64,000 bases of DNA from Desulfocapsa sp. Its GTDB lineage: Bacteria > Desulfobacterota > Desulfobulbia > Desulfobulbales > Desulfocapsaceae. Both the position numbers and the translations under genes were made by a program. Positions 7,587 to 16,248 of the stretch are shown here, one piece after another; positions within the stretch are counted from its first letter, which is position 1; each line of letters starts with the position of its first letter. The DNA lies in assembly GCA_013792135.1 (NCBI GenBank), contig VMSP01000164.1, forward strand, positions 28,958 through 92,957, written 5' to 3'. The notes under the pieces are model-generated. The model did not search any database and was not told the origin of the DNA. It saw nothing but the letters and a program-made list of their open reading frames with translations.

Positions 7587-7998
7587 CATCGTTTATACCC
7601 ATCCCTGCTCTTCCTGAATGCGAGACAATAACGTACCAATGAGCTTGTCTCTCAGCATCCACTTCGATATGTGTTCGAACACCAGTTGCCCTAATGGCAT
7701 CACACGTCATAGAAAAAAACTCGGAACGACCTCTTGAATACGACCGCGCTTTTACGCTCTTCAACATGTTTGAATTACAATACAAACACCTTTCAACAAA
7801 CTGATCCTGAAAGCAATCAAGGATATCATCTTTAAAAAGAAATCAGCTACACCTTGCAATACACAACCACAGATATTATTGTCATCAATAGTTAGGATTA
7901 AATATCATTCCCACAAATTCTTCATTCCTTAAAGCTGATATCTAAACCATCGGTGTTGAAAAGCTCCATAATGGCACAATAAACAAAGGGAGAGTATT
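7587..7998. other. AT-rich intergenic region with no recognisable gene
   Basis: 412 bases between moeA and the cytochrome gene. Open frames here are short and lack family features or coding bias. The segment just before 7999 has a good ribosome binding site (GGGAGAG) and should contain the cytochrome promoter. No riboswitch or clear operator was recognised. Confidence 0.5.
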
Positions 7999-9540
7999 AT
8001 GAATAGGTGTAGTCAAAAAAATAATCTATTGAAACGCATTATTCCTTTGCAGGCAAAAGTAGCCATCCCTATTTTCAGTATTATCTTCCTGCTGGCCATA
8101 CCCAATCTTGTCCAAGCCAAATCTAATCTGTTTCTCTTCCTTCCGGCAATAATTGGGAACGGACATAATTCTGCTCCTCCCCCAGGAATTGGGGTTTTAG
8201 CACCTCCAGGTTTAGGAACGCCGCCGAAAGGGAATGGACAATACACTCTTATTGCCTGGAACGATCTTGGAATGCACTGCATGGATCCCAGTTTTGAGGA
8301 TTTCTCAATTTTACCTCCCTACAATACCTTGTGGGCTCAGGTTATTCGTCGTGGCGACGGACCTGCCATTGTCACCTCGAATATCACTGTCGAATATCGA
8401 ATCCTTGGCAATACCCGTTCTGACAACAAAACAAACTTCTGGCAATATGCGCAAAAACTTTTTGGGGTATCCCTTGCCCCCAATATTGGTCTTAAAGGGA
8501 ATGGTCTCAGTGGCCGCATGAAAGTGGACACTGACCATTTCGTTGCCGAGGCAATCCCGCTCACCGAATATCTGGACAGCAACACGACCACACCCTATCC
8601 CTATCAGGTGGCAGAACTCGTGGCTAAAGACAGCAGCGGTCACATTTTAGCCAGCACCCAGACTGTGGCTCCTGTTTCCACCGAGCTACACTGCGAAACC
8701 TGTCATGGTGACAACGGTTCTGCAAATCATGGTATTGCCACGGGCGTGGTGAAACAGAACATTCTCACACTCCATGATCAAAATCACTCTACCAACCTCA
8801 TGGCTCAACGGCCTGTACTCTGTGCCAACTGTCACAGTTCAAATGCCCTTGGTACTGCCGGAAAGCCAGGTATTCCAAATCTATCCAACGCCATCCACGG
8901 AAAACATGCGAGTGCGGGCATTGATGATGGAACAATGGAGGGAACTTGCTATGCCTGTCATCCAGGTGCTCAGACTAAATGTCTACGGGGAGCCATGTTT
9001 CTGGCAGGTAAAACCTGCTATGACTGTCACGGCAACCTCACAGCTGTAGCCAACTCCAACCGCAGGCCCTGGATTGATGAACCGCGCTGTGACCAATGCC
9101 ATGACGCCGCACACGGTGAAAATAGTGGCACCCTATACCGCTTCTCTAAAGGACATCAAGGTATCTACTGCCAGGCATGCCACGGCAGTCAACATGCTAT
9201 AACCCCTTCAAGGGAAAAAAATGACAACATCCAGGCAATTTTACTCCAAGGCCATGCAGGAACAATTGATACCTGCACTGTCTGCCATGTAACTCAACCT
9301 TCTTTTGGTGGTCCCCACAATGATATCATGCACCCAATTGGCCAGACTTGGGTTAGTGGGCATCAACACGCTAATAAAAGCACTTGTGCCCAATGCCATG
9401 GAACAACAAGCGCTGGAACCCCATACAGCGCGGTAAAGGTTGCTGAAACCATCAATGCAGGTGAGTATGGGATTAAACACTGGGCGGCGGGTTATCAAGT
9501 AAGTTGCTGGAGCTGTCATAATAGTCCCAATCCTGACTAA
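7999..9540 (+). CDS. Secreted nine-haem c-type cytochrome
   Basis: 513 residues. Residues about 18-40 form an uncleaved anchor or signal peptide ending VQA. Residues 80-225 are a haem-free domain starting LIAWNDLGMHCMDPSFEDF, a sequence type seen in multihaem cytochromes of metal-reducing Desulfobacterota. Between residues 232 and 507 there are nine CXXCH haem-binding motifs: CETCH, CANCH, CYACH, CYDCH, CDQCH, CQACH, CTVCH, CAQCH and CWSCH. It should act in the periplasm or on the cell surface, carrying electrons. It stands alone, with no adjacent porin, quinol oxidase or maturation gene, so donor and acceptor are unknown. GGGAGAG upstream supports the start. Confidence 0.88.
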   Translation: MNRCSQKNNLLKRIIPLQAKVAIPIFSIIFLLAIPNLVQAKSNLFLFLPAIIGNGHNSAPPPGIGVLAPPGLGTPPKGNGQYTLIAWNDLGMHCMDPSFEDFSILPPYNTLWAQVIRRGDGPAIVTSNITVEYRILGNTRSDNKTNFWQYAQKLFGVSLAPNIGLKGNGLSGRMKVDTDHFVAEAIPLTEYLDSNTTTPYPYQVAELVAKDSSGHILASTQTVAPVSTELHCETCHGDNGSANHGIATGVVKQNILTLHDQNHSTNLMAQRPVLCANCHSSNALGTAGKPGIPNLSNAIHGKHASAGIDDGTMEGTCYACHPGAQTKCLRGAMFLAGKTCYDCHGNLTAVANSNRRPWIDEPRCDQCHDAAHGENSGTLYRFSKGHQGIYCQACHGSQHAITPSREKNDNIQAILLQGHAGTIDTCTVCHVTQPSFGGPHNDIMHPIGQTWVSGHQHANKSTCAQCHGTTSAGTPYSAVKVAETINAGEYGIKHWAAGYQVSCWSCHNSPNPD

Positions 9541-9577
9541 ATCATCTTGGATTTACACAAAAAGCTCTACAGCCAGG

Positions 9578-9613
9578 CATATTATGAGAGAGATACATCT
9601 CTCCCATAATATG
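9578..9613. terminator. Hairpin between convergent cytochrome and mtgA genes
   Basis: CATATTATG and CATAATATG arms with a further AGAGAGA/TCTCTC stem enclose a TACA loop, giving a long stem with one bulge. It lies 38 bases after the cytochrome stop and 18 before the mtgA stop, and can serve both strands. No long T-run follows. Confidence 0.65.
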
Positions 9614-9630
9614 TAACTTGGACAAGAGAA

Positions 9631-10395
9631 TTAGTCCCCCCTGTACTTGCCGGTTCTCTTGCTGCTCTTTAATTCTTTATCAGGCCTGATAAGTTGTTTC
9701 AGATATGCGCCGCCGCCCATGAGTTTCATCTGGCGCTCGATGTGCCTGGCGCGACTGAGGATATAGCTTGTTGGATGATCGAGGTCAGAACGCAGAGGAC
9801 TGGGCAGGATTGCGGCAAGTAGCGCTGCATCAGGTGAGGTCAGCCTGATGGCTGACTTATGAAAATAGGTACGGCTGGCAGCCTCAACCCCAAAGATCCC
9901 TGGACCGAACTCCGCCACATTAAGATAGACCTCAAGGATCCGCTGTTTCGGCCACAATCCTTCAAGTAGCAAGGTAAACCAGGCCTCAACCCCTTTACGA
10001 AAAAAGGTTCGTCCCGGCCAGAGATAGAGATTTTTAGCCACCTGTTGCGAGATGGTGCTTGCCCCAAGTGGCCGACGTCGATGCTGGTTCGCCTGCCAGG
10101 CCTTGCCCATGGCGTCAAAATCAAAACCATCATGCTCAAAAAACTTCTGATCTTCAGCGGCAATCACCGCCAGTGGGGCATACAAAGAGATTTGATCCAG
10201 ACCGACCCAGGTATGGACCAATCGATACCCTTGATCACCCTGCCATTTTGCTGTTATCTGACGCTGGATCATCAGAGAGCTCAAGGGCAGAGGCACCCAG
10301 CGAAACAAAAGGGTCAGAACGACACTTACAGCCAGAAAGAGACCAACACCTTGCAAAAATATGCGCCGGAGCGCACGCAGACTGACGAATCTCAC
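9631..10395 (-). CDS. mtgA: Monofunctional peptidoglycan glycosyltransferase
   Basis: 254 residues with a GTG start that overlaps the manC stop by four bases. One membrane segment lies at about 11-33. The GT51 domain is complete: EDQKFFEHDGFD carries the catalytic Glu, GASTISQQVAKNLYL the second motif, and RILEVYLNVAEFGPGIFG the third. It polymerises lipid II into glycan strands on the outer face of the inner membrane, and there is no transpeptidase domain. It is last in a minus-strand run with manC and manB, coupling wall synthesis with GDP-mannose supply only by position. Confidence 0.92.
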   Translation of the reverse strand: MRFVSLRALRRIFLQGVGLFLAVSVVLTLLFRWVPLPLSSLMIQRQITAKWQGDQGYRLVHTWVGLDQISLYAPLAVIAAEDQKFFEHDGFDFDAMGKAWQANQHRRRPLGASTISQQVAKNLYLWPGRTFFRKGVEAWFTLLLEGLWPKQRILEVYLNVAEFGPGIFGVEAASRTYFHKSAIRLTSPDAALLAAILPSPLRSDLDHPTSYILSRARHIERQMKLMGGGAYLKQLIRPDKELKSSKRTGKYRGD

Positions 10396-11825
10396 TCAGC
10401 CTCTGTCACCTCTTCCCGGGCCCCCCGTCCATAATCATCATCAAAACGGACGATATCGTCCTCACCCAGATAACTGCCATTCTGCACCTCTATGAGCTCC
10501 AGGCCAATAACTCCTGGATTTTCCAGCCTATGCTGAACGCCGGACGGGATATAGGTCGACTGGTTCTCATGTAATAAAAAGGTCTCATCACCATTGGTGA
10601 TCCGGGCAGTCCCGGTGACAATCACCCAGTGTTCATGCCGATGGTGATGCATCTGCAGAGAAAGCTTTTTCCCGGGATAGACCGTTATCCGCTTGATCTG
10701 ATACCGTGGCTGCTGCTCAAGGACTGTATAACTACCCCAAGGACGAAAAACAGTGCGGTGAATCCTGAATTCATCACGCTGTTTTTTCTTCAGCCTGGTC
10801 ACGATCTTTTTCACATCCTGTGACCGGGACAGAGGCGCCACCAGAACCGCATCGGCGGTCTCAACCACCAGCGTGTCTTCAAGGCCAACAGTTGCCACCA
10901 ACTTACTTTCTGAACGGACCATACAATTCCTGGTCTCTTCCAGAATCACATCCCCAACAGTGACATTTCCCTGGTCATCCTTGCTGGAAATCTCCCACAA
11001 AGCCTTCCATGAACCGATATCACTCCAGTCAAGATTTGCCGCCACTACCGCTGCTTTGTCGGTCTTTTCCATCAAAGCATAATCTATGGAGTCACTGGGA
11101 GAGCTGGCCATGGCTTTGCTGTCCAGGCGAAAGAATTTTCCATCACGCATACCATGGCGCACAGCTTCTGCCATGGCGGTGAGCATCTCCGGAGCATGGA
11201 TTTCCATCTCCTCACGAAAGGTTTTGATGGAAAAAGCAAACATCCCACTATTCCAGAAGTAATTTCCACTCTGAACATAGTCCATAGCCGTAGCTAAATC
11301 AGGCTTTTCCTTAAACGAAAGGACAGATCCGCCCTCTCCCCGTTCTATGTAGCCATAGCCTGTTTCCGGACTCTGCGGTTCAATCCCGAAGGTAACAATG
11401 GCCCCATCAGCGGCCAGCTCCGCCGCCTTCCGCACCGCCTCGGCAAATGCTTCCTGACGCAGGATCAGATGATCGGCAGGCAGCACCAGAACGATGGTGT
11501 CATCATCGTCTGTCAGGGCGCAGAATTCCACGGCCCCACACACTGCAGGCGCTGTATTCCTCCCCAGAGGTTCAAGAAGAATGGAATACGCTGAAACAAC
11601 CCCCAGGGCATCAATCTGACTGCGGGTGATAAAACGATGTTCCTCACCGACCACCACCACAGGGGCCAGCACATCCGCAAGTTGACAGACCCGCAGTACC
11701 GTGGTCTGGAGCAATGAGGTCTCATCAATCAAGGGCAGAAGCTGCTTGGGATACAATTCCCGGGACAGGGGCCACAGTCTGGACCCGGTGCCACCGGCCA
11801 GGATTACGGGTTGGATTTTATACAC
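10392..11825 (-). CDS. manC: Mannose-1-phosphate guanylyltransferase / mannose-6-phosphate isomerase
   Basis: 477 residues, the usual length of the bifunctional AlgA/ManC/CpsB enzymes. The N-terminal nucleotidyltransferase begins AGGTGSRLWPLSRELYPKQ. The C-terminal cupin domain (from about residue 360) has HHHRHEHWVIVTGTA and TYIPSGVQHRLENPG, which form the type II phosphomannose isomerase metal site. It makes GDP-mannose from mannose-1-phosphate for surface polysaccharide. The phosphomannomutase gene lies directly upstream (37 bases), so the two probably form one operon. Confidence 0.93.
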   Translation of the reverse strand: MYKIQPVILAGGTGSRLWPLSRELYPKQLLPLIDETSLLQTTVLRVCQLADVLAPVVVVGEEHRFITRSQIDALGVVSAYSILLEPLGRNTAPAVCGAVEFCALTDDDDTIVLVLPADHLILRQEAFAEAVRKAAELAADGAIVTFGIEPQSPETGYGYIERGEGGSVLSFKEKPDLATAMDYVQSGNYFWNSGMFAFSIKTFREEMEIHAPEMLTAMAEAVRHGMRDGKFFRLDSKAMASSPSDSIDYALMEKTDKAAVVAANLDWSDIGSWKALWEISSKDDQGNVTVGDVILEETRNCMVRSESKLVATVGLEDTLVVETADAVLVAPLSRSQDVKKIVTRLKKKQRDEFRIHRTVFRPWGSYTVLEQQPRYQIKRITVYPGKKLSLQMHHHRHEHWVIVTGTARITNGDETFLLHENQSTYIPSGVQHRLENPGVIGLELIEVQNGSYLGEDDIVRFDDDYGRGAREEVTEAE

Positions 11826-11862
11826 GTTGTTTCTCCTTAAGATTGGCTGTCACCATTCTGCC

Positions 11863-13248
11863 TTATTCTTTCGATTCTCTGTTATCGCTGATCAGGGCCA
11901 GCAGCTCCCTGGTTTTTTCTGCAAGCAACGCAGGATCATTGCGGCTCTCCACATTCAAGCGGAGCAGTGGTTCAGTATTTGATTTGCGGATATTAAACCG
12001 AAACTTGGGAAAAGTCACACTCAGACCGTCGGTATCATCCTCTTCCCCTTGAGAAAATCGCGCCTTGACCCGGGCAATGGCCGCATCAGGGTCATCCACC
12101 ACACTATTGATCTCACCTGAGACCGGATAGGCCGCCATCCGGTCTTTCACCAGACTGGCAAGGGTCGTCGATTTCCTGTTCAGGAGCGTGCAGATCAACA
12201 GCCAAGGGATCATCCCGGAATCACAATAGCCGAAATCCCGGAAATAATGATGGGCGGACATCTCGCCGCCATAAATCGCATCCTCCTGCCGCATTCGCTC
12301 CTTGATAAAGGCATGGCCGGTCCGGGTCATCACCGGGATGCCGCTCGCACCCTGCACCAGCTCCTGGGTATTCCAGATCAGACGCGGATCATGGAGAATC
12401 TTGCCGCCCGGCTCCTGGGTGAGGAGTTCCAGGGCCAGCAGGCCGACAATATAATATCCCTCAATAAAATTACCATGGGCGTCCCAGAAAAAACAGCGAT
12501 CAAAATCACCATCCCAGGCAATGCCCAGATCCGCCCCATGCTCACGCACCAGCCTCCCGGTCTCTTCCCGTTTTTCCGGGAGCAGGGGGTTGGGGACGCC
12601 ATGGGGAAAGGTGCCGTCCGGCTCATGAAAGGCCTTGATAAAGGTAAAGGGCAGCTCCGGCTCCAACAGATCAATGATAGCCCCGGCACAGCCATTACCA
12701 CTGTTGACCACCAGCTTCAAGGGTTTCAGAGCACCCTTGTCCACATAGCCAAGGAGGTGTTTGATATAGCTTTGCTTTCCTGAGACTGGACTCCGCTTTC
12801 CCTTTGTCACCGACAACTCAGGCAGCCTGCCGCTGACAATCATCTCTGCCATTGCCTTCAGTCCCGACTCGCCGGTCACAGGCCGCGCCCCTTGGGTCAC
12901 AATCTTCATGCCGTTATAATCAGCCGGATTATGACTGGCAGTGACCACAATCCCGCCATCTACCCCTTCCTGCTCCAGACTGAAGGCCGCGTGATAGATC
13001 TCTTCGGTGCCGCACAGACCCAGATCGAGGACATCGACCCCTGAATCCAGCAGCCCGGAGATCAGGGCCTCGGTCAATGACGCACTGCTCAAACGAATAT
13101 CGCATCCAACCGCCACCTTCCGCGCCGCAAAGAGCGCGGCAAAGGCCCGACCGATGTCTCGCGCCAACTGCGGATTGAGCTCATCGGGCACCCTGCCCCG
13201 GATGTCATAGGCCTTGAAACAGGCCGGTATGGGTATCATACTTTCCAT
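11863..13248 (-). CDS. manB: Phosphomannomutase/phosphoglucomutase
   Basis: 461 residues, typical of AlgC/ManB. The phosphoserine loop is VTASHNPADYNGMKIV (about 102-117), the metal loop DGDFDRCF, the sugar-binding loop GEMSAHHYF and the phosphate-binding loop RKSNTEPLLRLN. It interconverts mannose-6- and mannose-1-phosphate (and probably the glucose forms), supplying the manC enzyme encoded just downstream. Motifs are all intact. Confidence 0.92.
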   Translation of the reverse strand: MESMIPIPACFKAYDIRGRVPDELNPQLARDIGRAFAALFAARKVAVGCDIRLSSASLTEALISGLLDSGVDVLDLGLCGTEEIYHAAFSLEQEGVDGGIVVTASHNPADYNGMKIVTQGARPVTGESGLKAMAEMIVSGRLPELSVTKGKRSPVSGKQSYIKHLLGYVDKGALKPLKLVVNSGNGCAGAIIDLLEPELPFTFIKAFHEPDGTFPHGVPNPLLPEKREETGRLVREHGADLGIAWDGDFDRCFFWDAHGNFIEGYYIVGLLALELLTQEPGGKILHDPRLIWNTQELVQGASGIPVMTRTGHAFIKERMRQEDAIYGGEMSAHHYFRDFGYCDSGMIPWLLICTLLNRKSTTLASLVKDRMAAYPVSGEINSVVDDPDAAIARVKARFSQGEEDDTDGLSVTFPKFRFNIRKSNTEPLLRLNVESRNDPALLAEKTRELLALISDNRESKE

Positions 13249-13305
13249 TGGATTGTTCCCTTTGTATCAAAATTAACCATGACAATCATCATTTGCCAAT
13301 CCGGC

Positions 13306-14094
13306 CTACGAGGCCAATTGCACCAGTTCTACCGCGCCCATCGCGCCCAGCACTTCACCGCAGATCACCACGGCCCCTTCGATCCCCTCAATTTCCTTCG
13401 CCTTTGCCAGTGCCCGTTCGACGCCGGCTTTGGCACTGAGCGTTGCACCCACCTCGTTGCCCAGACGGGTTGCCACCGCATCGGCCAGGGCGGTTGACCT
13501 GGCCACAACAGTTACCGAATCGGCCTTACCAAAACTAAGAGAATGACCCACTGTCCCTGATGAGGTACAAACCCCGATCGGCATCAGGGAGGGGAGAAGA
13601 CGCAGGCCAACCTTGTAACTCAATGGTGACTGCCCGGCAAAGATGGCCACTGAACATTCCTTGAGCCGCTGCACATAGATGTCCCCGCCATTTTCAACAA
13701 TGATCTCCTGAACCCCTTCCGCGACCAGCGCCTTGCCCACGAACTCGGAAAGAACCCCAGCCACCGCAGCCATGGGGCCGACCCCTGCCTTTAAACCTGC
13801 GGCAAGCATCTCCCGCACTAAAGGTGGTGCCATAAAATCTATGGGCAGAGGATCAAGCGTTGCTAAAAACTGTGGATGCTTTACAATATAATTTTCAAGT
13901 TGCAGACGATACTGAAGAACAAGCTCTGTTGCTCGCTCTTTCACATCAAAAGTGGCGATTTTTGTGGCAAGGATCTGAAGATCTGTCTCCTGAATCTGTA
14001 CCTGGATTGCGACGAGCTCTCCCTGATCAGGAAACTGGCGATACGTCCGCATACGGTATGATTCCGGTTTTTTGAGGCGTCTTCCTGCTTTCAT
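13306..14094 (-). CDS. UPF0280 family protein
   Basis: 262 residues from the ATG at 14094, with AGGAA upstream. The frame is open further but overlaps the divergent glycosyltransferase gene and shows no family similarity there. It matches the UPF0280 (ApbE-related fold) family: GLKAGVGPMAAVAGVLSEFVG, EIIVENGGDIYV and PIGVCTSSGTVGHSLSFGKAD are characteristic. The family is found mainly in methanogens and anaerobic bacteria and has no established reaction. It is divergent from the glycosyltransferase pair with no room for a long promoter, so the two directions may share control. Confidence 0.82.
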   Translation of the reverse strand: MKAGRRLKKPESYRMRTYRQFPDQGELVAIQVQIQETDLQILATKIATFDVKERATELVLQYRLQLENYIVKHPQFLATLDPLPIDFMAPPLVREMLAAGLKAGVGPMAAVAGVLSEFVGKALVAEGVQEIIVENGGDIYVQRLKECSVAIFAGQSPLSYKVGLRLLPSLMPIGVCTSSGTVGHSLSFGKADSVTVVARSTALADAVATRLGNEVGATLSAKAGVERALAKAKEIEGIEGAVVICGEVLGAMGAVELVQLAS

Positions 14095-14148
14095 GTGCGA
14101 TTCCTGACTGCTGTTTTCTTTACCTGCAAATTTACAATACGATTGACG

Positions 14149-14787
14149 ATGCCGGTTCAACCAGATCTTGTCCTTCTTTTCACCCGCTACCCCGAACTTG
14201 GAAGGTGTAAAACCCGTCTTATTCCAGCGCTGGGACGGATCGGGGCAACACGTCTCCACCAAGAGATGACCCAGCGAATAGTTGCCCAACTGACTAGGCT
14301 TGCCGTCATCCACCCGCATTATCTGGAGATCCACTATGACGGTGGAACCGAAGAGCAGATGCGTTCCTGGCTGGGCAGTGACTATCACTATCGGAAACAG
14401 ACGAATGGGGACATCGGCTGCCGTATGCAGGCTGCCATCAGCAGTCACCTTGGCCGAATGCACCGCCTGCTCCTCATCGGCTCTGACTGCCCTGATCTTA
14501 GCGCGGACATCATGAAAGAAGCCTTTGCCGCCCTGACCACCTACGATCTGACCTTAGGCCCTGCCTGCGATGGCGGCTATTACCTTATCGGGACTCGTCA
14601 AGAGTCGTCAACTATTATCACTCAGACCCTGTTTCAGGATATCCCCTGGAGCACGAATGATGTTTATACTCTCACAAAAACACGAGCAGAACAGCACCAA
14701 CTGCGCTGCCATTCCCTGACCAGACTCCATGACATCGATACCCCTGCAGACCTTAGACATTTCGATTATCATCCCCACCCTGAATGA
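14149..14787 (+). CDS. TIGR04282-type (DUF2064) arsenosugar-associated glycosyltransferase
   Basis: 212 residues from the ATG at 14149. A GTG at 14095 would extend it with no support. The fold is that of nucleotide-sugar transferases: LLFTRYPELGRCKTRLIPALG near the N terminus, GCRMQAA, LLIGSDCPDLS and GPACDGGYYLIG. The family occurs paired with the TIGR04283 glycosyltransferase in clusters linked to arsenosugar synthesis. The pair is present here, overlapping by 59 bases, but no arsM, arsS or other arsenic gene is seen, so the true substrate is uncertain. Confidence 0.85.
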   Translation: MPVQPDLVLLFTRYPELGRCKTRLIPALGRIGATRLHQEMTQRIVAQLTRLAVIHPHYLEIHYDGGTEEQMRSWLGSDYHYRKQTNGDIGCRMQAAISSHLGRMHRLLLIGSDCPDLSADIMKEAFAALTTYDLTLGPACDGGYYLIGTRQESSTIITQTLFQDIPWSTNDVYTLTKTRAEQHQLRCHSLTRLHDIDTPADLRHFDYHPHPE

Positions 14788-15496
14788 GGAGACCCAGATC
14801 AGCAATTGGCAAAGGCTCCAGTCGCTGAGGAATGATCGTTCTTCATCCCTGTCCTGCGGTCGCTCCAGCGCCGTCCTTGGCGCCCGCGACACTGAAGCGT
14901 CCATACTTTACGAAATCATTATTGTCGATGGTGGCAGCAGTGACAAGACCGTATCTCTGGCTCGCAGCCATGGATTACGGGTCGAGACCTGCAATTCCGG
15001 CCGTGGAGCCCAGCTCAACCACGGGGCCAGATTGGCCAGCGGAAAGGTCCTGCTCTTTCTCCATGCCGACACCGAGCTGCCCTGCGGTTTTGCCAAGTCA
15101 ATTCTGCATTGCCTGAACGAGCCCGCAACCATTGCCGGAGCCTTCCGCCTCAAGATTCATAATGGAGGTCTGCTGCTGCGATTCATCTGTTTCTGTGCGA
15201 ATCTGCGTTCACGCCTCCTGCAGCTTCCTTATGGCGACCAGGCCCTATTTATCAGGCGTGACGACTTTCTACAACTGGGTGGGTTCCCGGAAACCCCTAT
15301 CATGGAAGATTTCATCTTTGTTAAAAAAGCCCGACAGGCTGGCAGAATCACCACCCTGCCCCTGAGTGTGACCACCTCGGCCAGACGCTGGCAGCGCGTG
15401 GGAATCGTCCGCACCACCCTTATCAACCAGCTGGTGATCCTTGGCTATTATACCCGTGTCCCTTTACAAAAGCTGGCCTCATTGTACCGAAGGTAG
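14729..15496 (+). CDS. TIGR04283-type glycosyltransferase carrying an in-frame palindromic insertion
   Basis: 255 residues, a GT2-fold enzyme: ISIIIPTLNEE at the start, IIIVDGGSSDKTV, FLHADTELP, GDQALFIRRDDF and FPETPIMEDF. It pairs with the preceding DUF2064 protein. In relatives the first strand and helix lead straight into the VDGGSSD motif. Here about 25 extra residues (about 33-58, containing GRSSAVLGARDTEAS) are inserted. They are coded by a palindromic element (14859-14890) that also occurs in mutM and the phosphopantetheinyl transferase gene. The reading frame is intact, so the protein is probably functional. The 3' end overlaps the convergent cvpA gene by 18 bases. Confidence 0.85.
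   Translation: MTSIPLQTLDISIIIPTLNEETQISNWQRLQSLRNDRSSSLSCGRSSAVLGARDTEASILYEIIIVDGGSSDKTVSLARSHGLRVETCNSGRGAQLNHGARLASGKVLLFLHADTELPCGFAKSILHCLNEPATIAGAFRLKIHNGGLLLRFICFCANLRSRLLQLPYGDQALFIRRDDFLQLGGFPETPIMEDFIFVKKARQAGRITTLPLSVTTSARRWQRVGIVRTTLINQLVILGYYTRVPLQKLASLYRR
14859..14890 (+). repeat. Palindromic coding element, copy A
   Basis: A 32-nt stem-loop within a glycosyltransferase gene. The outer stem is GTCGC/GCGAC, the inner stem GCGCC/GGCGC, and the loop GTCCTT. It is translated as RSSAVLGARDT. The same frame is used by copy D (17388-17419). Flanking sequence after the stem (ACTGAAGCGTCC) is only partly like the other copies. Confidence 0.85.
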
Positions 15497-16126
15497 GGGG
15501 CCCACTGGGGATTTTTCTACTGGAGTTTTATTCACTGGTACCTGCTTCGCAGGAATTGACAATGGGACAACCGGCTCAGCAGCAGGCGCCACGGTCTGAT
15601 CAGAAATCGCCGGTTCCTTCTTCTCAAAGGCCTTCCGTACCTTTTCATCCTTAATCACCTGCTGAAACAGGGTCATAGCTTGGGACAGATAGGGGCACAG
15701 CTGACACTGGCGCAGCATGGGCGTATCAGCGCCCAGAAAAGTGGTGAGAAGCATATGAAGGAGAATGGCAAGGATCAGGGCCTTGATCGCGCCAAAGAGG
15801 GCGCCAAGCACTTTATCAAACCAGCCGGCAATGGTCAATTGCACCACTCCGGTCAAGGCCTTGCCAAGAAGCATGGTCAGCACATAGGTACAGGCAAAGA
15901 CAATGGCATAGGCCAGAAGAAATACGACTTGAGGATTTTCTGAAACCCCTCGCAAAAAAGGAAAAAGTTTGTCATGATACTGCCCGGAGACAAGATATCC
16001 GACATAGAGGGCAACAAGCACCGTGACCTGGCCCAACAGCCCGACCCAGATCCCGCGCGCCATAAAAAAAACAAAAATGGCTATGATGACAAGATCATAC
16101 GCCGTCATATTAAACCAAATGTCCAT
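15479..16126 (-). CDS. cvpA: CvpA family inner-membrane protein
   Basis: 215 residues. Four hydrophobic segments in the first 140 residues and the opening YDLVIIAIFVFFMARGIWVG are typical of CvpA (colicin V production) proteins. The C-terminal 65 residues are cytoplasmic or periplasmic, charged then Pro/Val-rich, and variable in the family. The start may be the second Met (residue 7, MTAYDL). CvpA proteins are linked to envelope homeostasis; no exact activity is established. The gene is convergent with, and overlaps, the glycosyltransferase gene. Confidence 0.82.
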   Translation of the reverse strand: MDIWFNMTAYDLVIIAIFVFFMARGIWVGLLGQVTVLVALYVGYLVSGQYHDKLFPFLRGVSENPQVVFLLAYAIVFACTYVLTMLLGKALTGVVQLTIAGWFDKVLGALFGAIKALILAILLHMLLTTFLGADTPMLRQCQLCPYLSQAMTLFQQVIKDEKVRKAFEKKEPAISDQTVAPAAEPVVPLSIPAKQVPVNKTPVEKSPVGPLPSVQ

Positions 16127-16248
16127 ATCTCTTCCCCACAGAAGATAATTAACAACTCAGACCAGCAAGGCCTACATCCTGCATCGTTTTTAGCAGGAAC
16201 AGTTGAAATTGCAAGAAATTATTTCTCTCTTTAACCCGACAACAGGCC

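Noticed and set aside
7564..7785. 73-residue minus-strand frame between moeA and the cytochrome gene
   Set aside because: It overlaps the moeA end, has no ribosome site and no recognisable features.
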